From Chloroflexota bacterium (lineage in GTDB: Bacteria; Chloroflexota; Chloroflexia; Thermomicrobiales; UBA6265): DNA of 29,570 nucleotides. Position 1 is the stretch's first letter. Each line of letters starts with the position of its first letter. The stretch covers positions 1-29,570 of the forward strand of contig JAEWEG010000041.1 in assembly GCA_023389575.1 (NCBI GenBank). Reading direction: 5' to 3'. This document shows positions 7,515-13,572 of the stretch, piece after piece. The notes under the pieces were generated by a model. It saw nothing but the letters and a program-made list of their open reading frames with translations. It was not told the origin of the DNA and searched no databases. The position numbers and the translations under genes were made by a program.

Positions 7515-8516
7515 CTATGTGGGTGGCCCTTCCTGGTCGGGACGATAGGTGTTCATTCGTTCCATCACGGCCTCCTTGAGCCGTTCGGCCGGGTCCGGCT
7601 TCCCGTCGCGTTCCTCGCGATAGCGGGCCAGTGCCCGGCGGGCCCGCGGGTAGACCTCGAACAGGGTGGCGTTGACGATCCCACCGATCAGGAACACCAG
7701 GCCGATGACGTACATCCAGAAGATGAAGGCCAACGCGGCGCCGAACACCCCGTAAGCGGCGGCGAACTCTTCGGCGATGGAGAAGTAGACCCTCAGCCCC
7801 CAGGTCGCGAGGCCGATTCCGGCCAATGTCACGGCCACGCCTGGCAGGTACCACCGGAACGGCGCCCCGAAGGTGGGCCCGAACCGGTGCAGTAGCAGCA
7901 CCAGCAGGGTGAGCATCGTGACGGAGATCGGCCACTGAAGGCGGTCGATCAGGTCTTCCCAGTACGTGCCCAGGTTGAGCGCCTCCGCGATATCGTCTCC
8001 AAGGTTGGATGAGAGCAACTGGAGCGCCCCCGCGCCGACGATGCCGATCGCCACGCACATCGTGAGCAGGATCGCGACAATGTTGTGGCTGAGGAACGGC
8101 CGGTCGTGCCGCAGGCCGTAGGTGGCGCTCAACCCGCGCATGATCGAGGCGACCGCGTTCTTGGCGGTCCACAGCGCCAGGATGCCACCTATGGAAAGGA
8201 GGTAACTTGGGTCGGTGGAGAGCGCGGATTCGATCGGCACCTCGAGAAAGGCATACGCCTCTTCCGGAAGATGCTCTTCCAGCCAGGTGAGCACCGGCTG
8301 AACCGGGTTTTCCAGCTCGGCGTTGGTCTGTTGCACCACCAGGCCGCCGAAGGCGGTGAGGAAGATCAGGAGGGGAGCGATCGAGAAAAGGACGTTGTAG
8401 GCAATCTGCTGCGCCAGGCCAATGACTCGCTGGTCGTTGAAGATGCCGATCGCCGTGGAGGCGAAGACATACACCGGGTTGGCCTGGACCTGGGAGATGA
8501 TTCGGGACAATCCCAC
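7515..8516 (-). CDS. YihY/BrkB (UPF0761) family inner-membrane protein
   Basis: The product has the six-helix YihY/BrkB layout. Visible landmarks are QQIAYNVLFSIAPLLIFL in helix 1, the SIGGILALWTAKNAV segment, WYLPGVAVTLAGIGLATWGLR, and AAYGVFGAALAFIFWMYVIGLVFLIGG near the end. The C-terminal tail is charged (RYREERDGKPDPAERL). The family was once thought to be ribonuclease BN; its real role is unknown, possibly lipid or small-molecule transport. The frame is open to 8675, overlapping the divergent gene. GTG at 8516 is preferred because GAGGAA lies seven bases before it and this start removes the overlap. It also gives a 333-residue protein, normal for the family. Confidence 0.87.
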   Translation of the reverse strand: MGLSRIISQVQANPVYVFASTAIGIFNDQRVIGLAQQIAYNVLFSIAPLLIFLTAFGGLVVQQTNAELENPVQPVLTWLEEHLPEEAYAFLEVPIESALSTDPSYLLSIGGILALWTAKNAVASIMRGLSATYGLRHDRPFLSHNIVAILLTMCVAIGIVGAGALQLLSSNLGDDIAEALNLGTYWEDLIDRLQWPISVTMLTLLVLLLHRFGPTFGAPFRWYLPGVAVTLAGIGLATWGLRVYFSIAEEFAAAYGVFGAALAFIFWMYVIGLVFLIGGIVNATLFEVYPRARRALARYREERDGKPDPAERLKEAVMERMNTYRPDQEGPPT

Positions 8517-8576
8517 GATCGGTTCCTCGAAACGGGCTGGTTGAAGGACTGGGTATGCGGCGGCGCGTGTATCCGC

Positions 8577-8592
8577 CAATGGTGCACCATTG
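8577..8592. promoter_or_regulatory. 16-bp perfect palindrome in a divergent promoter region
   Basis: CAATGGTGCACCATTG reads the same on both strands. It is centred between the preferred starts of the minus-strand YihY gene (8516) and the plus-strand 122-residue gene (8635). The size and place fit an operator for a dimeric regulator. No second copy was seen in the window. Confidence 0.45.
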
Positions 8593-8634
8593 TTGGGCGA
8601 AGCGCGGCCCGGTCGCCGCGACGGAAGGAACGTC

Positions 8635-9003
8635 ATGACCTCAACCAGCGAACACCCCTCGGTCAACAAGGTCATCGTGGATTTGCGGCGGAACGTCCTG
8701 GTGCTGGAACTGGATGCGCCGCTCGGTCACGAGGCCGCAACCGCCACGCTCGACATTGGGGCGCTCGGCCGCCTGATCGGCGTCGAGCTTGGAGACACCT
8801 ACCTGCCGATCTCCGACCCGGTTCCGGGTAGCGAACTGCAGGGGCGGTCCGCCACCATCGAGGTCCTCGTCGACGCGCCCGATCGGTCCATCGTCGTGCC
8901 CCGGCGAGGTGATGGGTGGGAGATCAGCTTTCCCAGCGGCAACCAGTGCTGGACGCGATCGGACGGCAACGGCCGGGCTTCGCTCTGCTCGGTGATTGGC
9001 TAG
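8635..9003 (+). CDS. Hypothetical 122-residue protein
   Basis: The start at 8635 has GGAAGGAA seven to eight bases upstream; an earlier in-frame ATG at 8590 would run through the palindrome. No family was recognised with confidence. The protein is acidic, soluble and probably beta-rich, with alternating strands such as KVIVDLRRNVLVLELD and TIEVLVDAPDRSIVVPRR and a C-terminal GDGWEISFPSGNQCW. There is no signal peptide or membrane helix. It is transcribed away from the YihY gene, and its TAG stop overlaps the TAG stop of the convergent DUF2007 gene (CTAG). Codon use resembles the neighbours, so it is probably a real gene. Confidence 0.7.
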   Translation: MTSTSEHPSVNKVIVDLRRNVLVLELDAPLGHEAATATLDIGALGRLIGVELGDTYLPISDPVPGSELQGRSATIEVLVDAPDRSIVVPRRGDGWEISFPSGNQCWTRSDGNGRASLCSVIG

Positions 9004-9401
9004 TCGCGAACGACCCGGTTCACAACCGGGGCCGAGCGGCGAGCCCGAAGCCGGGCGTCGACCCTTGCTGGCGTCGCCAGCATCTCCCGCACGATGCTCC
9101 GCGCCCGTATCAGGTCGCGCTCCTTTACGAGCAGGTCGTGTTCGAACGAGGAGGCCGAGGCCCAGGCGCCAACTCCAGGGCCGCCCGCCCGGACGAAGAC
9201 GGGGATGTTCGCCCCGCGAACGGTGGAGGCCCACATCTGCGCCTCCGGCTCGTTGGGAGCGGTGGCCAGCCAGACGATCTCGTCAGACTCCGCCAGTGCC
9301 TGCTCATCCACCGGGTCGTCCTGGAGGCCCCGGCCACATTCGGGGCAGGTGTCCACCCAGTCATCGAAAGCGCCGTCTCCGGCGGGGCAGTATCGCGGCA
9401 T
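9000..9401 (-). CDS. DUF2007-type protein with degenerate N-terminal zinc ribbon
   Basis: Residues 4-24 look like a zinc ribbon (YCPAGDGAFDDWVDTCPECG), but the first knuckle is CPAG instead of CPxC. Only C5, C19 and C22 remain, so metal binding may be weak or lost. The rest matches DUF2007, the PII-like putative signal-transducing fold: IVWLATAPNEPEAQMWASTVRGANIP, then a loop, then LLVKERDLIRARSIVREML. These small proteins may sense or bind something, but the role is unproven. A GGAGAA sequence lies about 10 bases before the ATG. The upstream region carries copy 2 of the 18-bp palindrome, near the predicted -35 position. The gene ends tail to tail with the 122-residue gene. Confidence 0.78.
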   Translation of the reverse strand: MPRYCPAGDGAFDDWVDTCPECGRGLQDDPVDEQALAESDEIVWLATAPNEPEAQMWASTVRGANIPVFVRAGGPGVGAWASASSFEHDLLVKERDLIRARSIVREMLATPARVDARLRARRSAPVVNRVVRD

Positions 9402-9447
9402 CGTTGTGGTTCTCCAGATTTGTGGGTGTCAAGGTTTCGTTGCCGCC

Positions 9448-9453
9448 AGTGTA
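9448..9453 (-). promoter_or_regulatory. Predicted -10 element for the DUF2007 gene
   Basis: The minus strand reads TACACT, and transcription would start near 9441, about 40 bases before the ATG. Palindrome copy 2 ends 22 bases upstream, almost the same spacing as copy 1 to the macro-gene -10 (21 bases). The -35 region would fall next to or within the palindrome. Confidence 0.35.
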
Positions 9454-9475
9454 CGACGCGGCGTGGCCCGGCCCG

Positions 9476-9493
9476 AGTCCACCCGGGTGGACT
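9476..9493. repeat. Palindromic repeat AGTCCACCCGGGTGGACT (copy 2)
   Basis: Exact 18-bp match to the cores at 4047-4064 and 9628-9645. Flanking bases do not extend the symmetry, so the conserved unit is 18 bp. It lies upstream of the minus-strand DUF2007 gene. Confidence 0.8.
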
Positions 9494-9627
9494 GGCTTGG
9501 TAACGGTCCTGAACCTTCGACTCGTGCACGCTGTCACCGGTTAACTGCCATGGCTCCCAGCCGGCATGGGAATTCTGGTTCTCTGCCTCAGGTTGCTGGA
9601 CCATGTGTCACGGAAGGTGCCTAATGC

Positions 9628-9645
9628 AGTCCACCCGGGTGGACT
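9628..9645. repeat. Palindromic repeat AGTCCACCCGGGTGGACT (copy 3)
   Basis: Exact 18-bp match to the other two copies, with different flanks. It lies 40 bases upstream of the predicted -10 (9686-9691) of the mini-protein/zinc-ribbon operon, so its centre would be near -61. Confidence 0.8.
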
Positions 9646-9685
9646 CTCGGCGGCGGACACAGGTCGATTGAACGATACTTGTCGT

Positions 9686-9691
9686 CATAAT
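9686..9691 (+). promoter_or_regulatory. Predicted -10 element for the mini-protein/zinc-ribbon operon
   Basis: CATAAT lies 34 bases before the ATG at 9726. No consensus -35 is present at normal spacing. The prediction rests on the hexamer and its position only. Confidence 0.35.
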
Positions 9692-9725
9692 CGCGTCCAG
9701 CCAGTGCGATCATCGAGGAGGACAC

Positions 9726-9800
9726 ATGACGCTCGTGAAACGCCTCATCCAGGGCGTATTGATTGGCAAGGCGATCCAGTGGTTCCGGAACCGCGGGTGA
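9726..9800 (+). CDS. 24-residue cationic mini-protein
   Basis: A short frame encodes M-TLVKRLIQG-VLIGKAIQW-FRNRG. It is preceded by a very strong ribosome-binding site, GAGGAGG, with four to five bases before the ATG. The sequence is amphipathic: a hydrophobic centre (VLIGKAIQWF) between Lys/Arg-rich ends, as in small membrane-associated peptides. No family was recognised. The zinc-ribbon gene begins 21 bases after its stop, so the two are probably one transcript. It could alternatively be a leader peptide whose translation affects the next gene. It is too short for default gene finders, so it is likely to be unannotated. Confidence 0.6.
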   Translation: MTLVKRLIQGVLIGKAIQWFRNRG

Positions 9801-9821
9801 GCGAATTCCTGGAGGTGACTC

Positions 9822-10028
9822 ATGGCCGAGAATCCAAACCCAACGGTATGCGGAAGCTGTAAAACGGAGAATCCACCCGGGGCCGAATACTGCGAATCAT
9901 GTGGCGAGCCCTTGACGCTGTCGGCGGAACTCGCGGAATCGGAGCCGGGCGGGGTAGAGGAACTCGGGGTGCCCCTCGATTCCCCAGAGGCCACCAATCC
10001 TTCTGAAAGACTACTTCCGACGGACTGA
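9822..10028 (+). CDS. Small zinc-ribbon protein
   Basis: The 68-residue product has a complete zinc ribbon, C10-x2-C13 and C24-x2-C27 (CGSCKTENPPGAEYCESC), the common double-zinc-ribbon fold used for protein or nucleic-acid binding. The tail is acidic, Pro/Ser-rich and probably disordered, with no membrane helix. CTGGAGG precedes the ATG by six bases, a good ribosome-binding site. Together with the 24-residue mini-protein it forms a two-gene unit downstream of palindrome copy 3. The partner of this ribbon is unknown; similar stand-alone ribbons are often adaptors. Confidence 0.8.
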   Translation: MAENPNPTVCGSCKTENPPGAEYCESCGEPLTLSAELAESEPGGVEELGVPLDSPEATNPSERLLPTD

Positions 10029-10398
10029 CGCGGACCGATCCAGGCGCGACGTGATGACATAATGTGGGAACCGTATCGCCGCCGACGAGAGGCGCTCGGC
10101 CGCGCTGGTTCGCCCAGACCCGGTTGGTGGCGATCCGGACCGACGCCTGACTTCGGTCGTTGTCCGGCATGTCGTTGCCGCCGAACGTGGGACAGTCCCG
10201 TCGCGGTGGACACGGCATCGTACAATGCAACACGAGTGTTACCACCGCTTTCGGGAGGACACGCGGCGAGCATCGTGGCGTGTTTTTCGGAACGCATATG
10301 GGTATCATGGAAGACGAAAGGGCGCGGCGGTCACCGCGGCGCCAACGATCGTCCCGAGGGGGACATAAATGGGGCGATGTGCCTCAAGGAGTTGCTGG
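10029..10398. other. 370-base leader/intergenic region before the secreted protein gene
   Basis: No convincing protein frame is present. Structure is rich: a small AACAC/GTGTT hairpin at 10229-10240, a terminator with five T at 10259-10287, and a GC-rich imperfect hairpin at 10320-10342 before the ribosome-binding site. A TACAAT hexamer at 10221-10226 could be a -10, but without a -35. It did not match the riboswitch classes I compared by eye (GEMM, ykkC, SAM). Confidence 0.5.
10259..10287 (+). terminator. Rho-independent terminator
   Basis: ACACGC pairs with GCGTGT, with an inner CGA/TCG stem, and is followed directly by five T. It would end the mini-protein/zinc-ribbon transcript. It lies 230 bases after that operon and 112 bases before the next gene, so attenuation of the next gene is also conceivable. 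Confidence 0.6.
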
Positions 10399-11367
10399 AT
10401 GGTTTCCAAACCCGCACGTGTGCGTGGCCGCTCGGTCACGACGCTGCTCCTGGGCGCTTTGATGGCGCTGATAGCAGTTATGCCGTTCGCCGGATCCGCG
10501 ACGGCACAGGACGCGACTCCGGAAGCTGAAGCCGAAGTCTCTGGACTCGCGGCCCTCGGCCTTCAGGAAATTGTCGTAACTGCTTCGGATGCCACGTACG
10601 CGATCGCCTACGCACCGCCCCTGGTTGAGGGTTGGGCGCTGGTGACGCTTGTCAATGAGACCGATGCCCCGGCCACGGCAAACTTCGCCATGGTTCCGGA
10701 AGAACAGTCCATCGGTGACCTCTCCTCGGCCGTCTTCGGCGCGTTCCAGGGCGAGGGCGGCGAGCTGCCCGAATGGTGGGCGAACACCACCTTCGCTGGT
10801 GGCGCGTGGGCCGGCGCTGGTGAAACCACCCAGACCGCCATCTACGTGACCCCGGGCACCTGGGCTGTCTTCAGCACCAACGTTCTCTCCTCGCAGCCGG
10901 TCCAGTCGGTCGCCGTCGCCTCGGCTGACGACCTGGTCAACATCTACGGCCTGGAGCCGGAAGCCACTCCGGTCGCCGAAGCCACTCCAGTGGTCGAAGG
11001 CCTCCCGGCTGACGGAACCGTCTCCATCACCGATGGCGCGTTCAACATCGGCTCCGATCCGGTCGCCGGTCCGCAGGTCTGGGCCGTCACCAACGACAGC
11101 TCGCAGGTTTCCGAGCTGATGCTGGTCAGCGTCGACTACGACATCCCGGCCGAGGAAGCCGTCCAGTGGGCGCCGACCTTCGCCGCCGGTAACCTGGGCA
11201 GCGCGGTCATCGAGAATGGCTCCGGCCTGGTTTCCCCGGGTGAGACCGCCTACGTCTCCCTCGATCTCGCGCCGGGCACCTACGTGCTCTTCAGCGCGGC
11301 TCCGGACAGCGCTGGTGGCATCCAGTCGTCCAACGGCCTGAACTTGGTGTTCACCATCGAAGGCTAA
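10399..11367 (+). CDS. Secreted protein with two cupredoxin-like repeats
   Basis: The start at 10399 has AAGGAG ten bases upstream and gives a normal signal peptide: RVRGRS, then a hydrophobic core TLLLGALMALIAVMPFAG, and an AxA-like cleavage near SATAQDATPEA. The rest has two related beta-rich units of about 110-130 residues. Each has an opening strand, a Trp-containing strand (GWALVTLVNET / PQVWAVTNDSS), a conserved ETxY segment (GETTQTAIYVTPGTWAVFS / GETAYVSLDLAPGTYVLFS) and a final strand. This pattern resembles cupredoxin-fold domains, but no full copper-ligand set is evident. A short EATPVAEATPVVEG linker joins them. It is probably extracellular; the function is unknown. A strong terminator follows. 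Confidence 0.8.
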   Translation: MVSKPARVRGRSVTTLLLGALMALIAVMPFAGSATAQDATPEAEAEVSGLAALGLQEIVVTASDATYAIAYAPPLVEGWALVTLVNETDAPATANFAMVPEEQSIGDLSSAVFGAFQGEGGELPEWWANTTFAGGAWAGAGETTQTAIYVTPGTWAVFSTNVLSSQPVQSVAVASADDLVNIYGLEPEATPVAEATPVVEGLPADGTVSITDGAFNIGSDPVAGPQVWAVTNDSSQVSELMLVSVDYDIPAEEAVQWAPTFAAGNLGSAVIENGSGLVSPGETAYVSLDLAPGTYVLFSAAPDSAGGIQSSNGLNLVFTIEG

Positions 11368-11408
11368 TCCTCGCCAGCGTGGCGACCAGCGCCACCAACG
11401 AGTGATTC

Positions 11409-11442
11409 GAAACGGCCATCGGGACTTCCCGGTGGCCGTTTC
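11409..11442 (+). terminator. Rho-independent terminator of the secreted protein gene
   Basis: GAAACGGCCA pairs with TGGCCGTTTC, continued by a CGGG/CCCG inner stem and a four-base ACTT loop. It lies 41 bases after the stop codon. The T-tract is short, but the stem is very stable. Confidence 0.7.
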
Positions 11443-11595
11443 CCATGTGCGACGCCGACCCGCGCAAGCGTTCCCAAAGCCGCTCGACGGTGCGGTACAC
11501 TTTGGGTACGCTAACTGGAGATGTCCCCCGGCGTTACCGGGATTTGAGTGGGTCGTGTTTCATAGGTGGGCGATTTCGCCCGGGTGGGGAAGAAG

Positions 11596-11796
11596 ATGGC
11601 AGAGGCAAGTCGGATTTTGACCGCGCTCGGACTGGTCATCGCGTCGGTGGCGCTGACGACCTATGGCATCGCGACATCGTTCACGGACACGCCCGAGACG
11701 CAGGCGACGCTCTCTCTCGCCGGCATGGTCGTGGGTGTGGTTATGGCCGCCATCGGCATCGTCATGAGCAAGCAAATTCCCGATCCCGAGGACTAA
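11596..11796 (+). CDS. Small two-helix membrane protein
   Basis: The 66-residue product has two predicted membrane helices (about residues 6-25 and 37-58) joined by a short polar loop (SFTDTPETQAT) and ending in an acidic tail (PDPED). The chosen ATG at 11596 has GGGGA upstream; the earlier in-frame ATG at 11566 would add ten residues. No family was recognised. It stands alone between two terminators, so it is likely a single-gene unit. A TACACT hexamer at 11496-11501 may be its -10 element, with only a weak -35. Confidence 0.72.
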   Translation: MAEASRILTALGLVIASVALTTYGIATSFTDTPETQATLSLAGMVVGVVMAAIGIVMSKQIPDPED

Positions 11797-11825
11797 ACGC
11801 CTCGGTCGATTGAATTCACGCATCG

Positions 11826-11861
11826 AAACCCGCCGCCCGGAAACCTCCAGGCGGCGGGTTT
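11826..11861. terminator. Strong stem-loop terminator
   Basis: AAACCCGCCGCC pairs perfectly with GGCGGCGGGTTT over a 12-base loop, 30 bases after the small membrane protein stop. The A/T ends of the stem allow it to work in either direction, and the RidA-like gene on the minus strand also points towards it. Confidence 0.8.
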
Positions 11862-12034
11862 GTCGTATGTCACCTGGTGCTCGCGCCACCAGGCGGGGCG
11901 GACCACAGCCGCTTGCTCATTGAATGGACTGTTTCGCGCACGATCGCGGCAGGTCCGCCCGTACCAGACCATCTCGAAAGCTCCCTATTGGCGCGGACTG
12001 TTTCCCGGCGGTCGTGGCTGTCCCGGAACTCGCA

Positions 12035-12436
12035 TCATTCGACGGCGGTCCCTTCGAGTTCGACCATCAGACCCGGGATCGCCAGGCGGGTGACGCCGAG
12101 CATCGTGGTGGTTGGCATTACCCTAGCGGCGGCCAGCCGGGACGCCAGCACGCCGTAGTGCGGGAAAAGCAGGTCGACATCGGTCGTATGGACATTGAGC
12201 CGGACGAGGTTGGCGAGGGACATCCCCGCCTCGCGGAGCACGGCCTCCAGGTTGTCGATGCTCAGAGCCAGTTGCGCCGCCATGTCTCCCACATGCCGTG
12301 GCTCGCCATCGTCGCTCATCGCCGCCTGCCCTGAGATATACAGTGTTCTGGTGTGTCCGGAGACCACCTCCCCCTGGTTGAATCCCATCTCCTTCGACCA
12401 TGACACCGGATTGATCGCCGTTCGTTCAATCGCCAC
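12035..12436 (-). CDS. RidA/YjgF/UK114-family protein lacking the deaminase arginine
   Basis: The fold landmarks of the Rid family are present: TLYISGQAAMSDDGEP, HVGDMAAQLALSIDNLEAVLREAG, LVRLNVHTTDVD, and the C-terminal LGVTRLAIPGLMVELEGTAV. Classical RidA hydrolyses reactive enamine/imine intermediates using an arginine in a PxR motif. Here that position reads PTTT, so the arginine is replaced by threonine. This fits the non-deaminase Rid subgroups, whose roles are less clear. The start at GTG 12436 has GGAG five bases upstream and gives 133 residues, the normal size; the frame is open to a TTG at 12475. It is divergent from the WYL regulator, which could control it. Confidence 0.88.
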   Translation of the reverse strand: MAIERTAINPVSWSKEMGFNQGEVVSGHTRTLYISGQAAMSDDGEPRHVGDMAAQLALSIDNLEAVLREAGMSLANLVRLNVHTTDVDLLFPHYGVLASRLAAARVMPTTTMLGVTRLAIPGLMVELEGTAVE

Positions 12437-12554
12437 ATCAACTCCATTCGGTTCGTCCACGGTACCCCGTGGCAATTAGCTACCTGGGCGCCGTTGTATG
12501 CGCCTGTAAACGAGCCTATGCACGAATCACGTCATCCTGTGTCGTGTATTTCGG

Positions 12555-12560
12555 TATGAT
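12555..12560 (+). promoter_or_regulatory. Predicted -10 element giving a leaderless WYL-regulator transcript
   Basis: TATGAT lies exactly seven bases before the ATG at 12568, so transcription would start at or next to the first base of the start codon. No ribosome-binding site precedes this ATG. The -35 is weak. Confidence 0.45.
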
Positions 12561-12567
12561 CCTGGTC

Positions 12568-13542
12568 ATGCGTGGCGATCGAATGGTGTCCCTGGTCTTA
12601 TTGCTCCGCCAGCGCGGCCGGATGAGCGCATCCGCGCTGGCGCGGGAACTCGAGGTGTCCACCCGCACCGTGCTGCGGGACATCGACGCGTTGTCCGCGG
12701 CCGGCGTGCCTGTCTACGCCGAGCGGGGACGGCATGGCGGCTTCGTGCTGATGCCAGGGTTCCGCTCGGAGCTTACGGGCCTCACGCACGACGAGGCGCT
12801 TGCCCTTCTGGTCGCGGGATCGCGCCGTGGCGGGCAGGCGTTCGGACTCGGCGTCCCCCTCGCGTCGGCGATGCTCAAGGTCGTGGACGCGCTGCCGGAA
12901 AGCCACCAGCACATCGTCGCCGGGGTTTCCGAGCGGTTGCTCATCGACCCGGAGACCGACCTGCTGTCGCGCCGCCTGGTCACTGAGGAGAGTCCTGACC
13001 ACGTGGTGGTCGAGGTCCGGCGAGCCGTCCTGAACGGAAACAGGCTGCGGATTCGCTACGCGGCGGTGGATCAGCCCCCGAAGTGGCGCGCGGTGGACCC
13101 GATCGGCCTGGTCACCGTGCGAGACCAGGGTTACCTGCTGGCCACCAGGGACGGCGAAGACCGCACCTACCGGCTCTCTCGGATCCTGGCCGCCGAGGAA
13201 CTCGCCGAACCCTCCCAGCGACCGGGTCAGGTCGACCTGGAACGGGTTTGGCGGGAGCGAAGCGCGCGCTTTCGGGCTGGCGACGACCAGGTGACCGTGC
13301 TGCTCCGGGTGAATCCAGCGCGGCTGGAGGAGTTGGTGGGGACTGCGGTGGCCGTCCTTTCCGAGGAGGAGGACCCGGATGGCTGGCTCCGGCTGGAGGT
13401 GACCTTTCAGGACGGGCGGCATGCCGAATGGGCGCTCTGGCAACTCGCCGTGGACGGCGAAGCGCTCAGCCCGCAATGGCTGCGCGACTCCCTGCGCCAG
13501 CGGGCGGCGGAGATCGCCTCCCGGTACGGAACGTCTTCCTGA
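12568..13542 (+). CDS. DeoR/YafY-type HTH and WYL-domain transcriptional regulator
   Basis: Residues 1-60 form a winged helix: RMVSLVLLLRQRGRMSASALARELEVSTRTVLRDIDALSAAGVPVYAERGRHGGFVL, shown here as a family landmark in pieces (RMVSLVLLLRQ; ELEVSTRTVLRDIDAL; RGRHGGFVL). The central WYL domain covers about residues 140-230, with RIRYAAVD, VDPIGLV and GYLLATRD; the W of the WYL triplet is missing (GYL). The C-terminal WCX extension is present (PARLEELVGTAV to the end). These proteins bind DNA as effector-sensing regulators, often of neighbouring or DNA-stress genes. The start at 12568 matches the usual MRxDRL N-terminus and a promoter that looks leaderless; the frame is open from 12469. The likely target is the divergent RidA-like gene. 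Confidence 0.9.
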   Translation: MRGDRMVSLVLLLRQRGRMSASALARELEVSTRTVLRDIDALSAAGVPVYAERGRHGGFVLMPGFRSELTGLTHDEALALLVAGSRRGGQAFGLGVPLASAMLKVVDALPESHQHIVAGVSERLLIDPETDLLSRRLVTEESPDHVVVEVRRAVLNGNRLRIRYAAVDQPPKWRAVDPIGLVTVRDQGYLLATRDGEDRTYRLSRILAAEELAEPSQRPGQVDLERVWRERSARFRAGDDQVTVLLRVNPARLEELVGTAVAVLSEEEDPDGWLRLEVTFQDGRHAEWALWQLAVDGEALSPQWLRDSLRQRAAEIASRYGTSS

Positions 13543-13572
13543 TCAGCGCGCCTTCGTCCGGATTCGATGTCC

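Larger units (their letters stand above)
9402..9725. other. 324-base divergent intergenic region with two copies of the 18-bp palindrome
   Basis: This spacer separates the minus-strand DUF2007 gene from the plus-strand mini-protein gene. It contains palindrome copies 2 and 3, whose centres are 152 bases apart, and predicted -10 elements for both directions. No protein frame in it has family resemblance or a ribosome-binding site. Confidence 0.6.

Noticed and set aside
7021..8172. 383-codon minus-strand frame across the parS region
   Set aside because: It overlaps the YihY and sigma genes in another frame, is very Arg-rich and lacks any domain.
8517..8675. N-terminal extension of the YihY protein to 8675
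   Set aside because: It would overlap the divergent gene and cross the 16-bp palindrome; GTG at 8516 has a good ribosome-binding site and normal family length.
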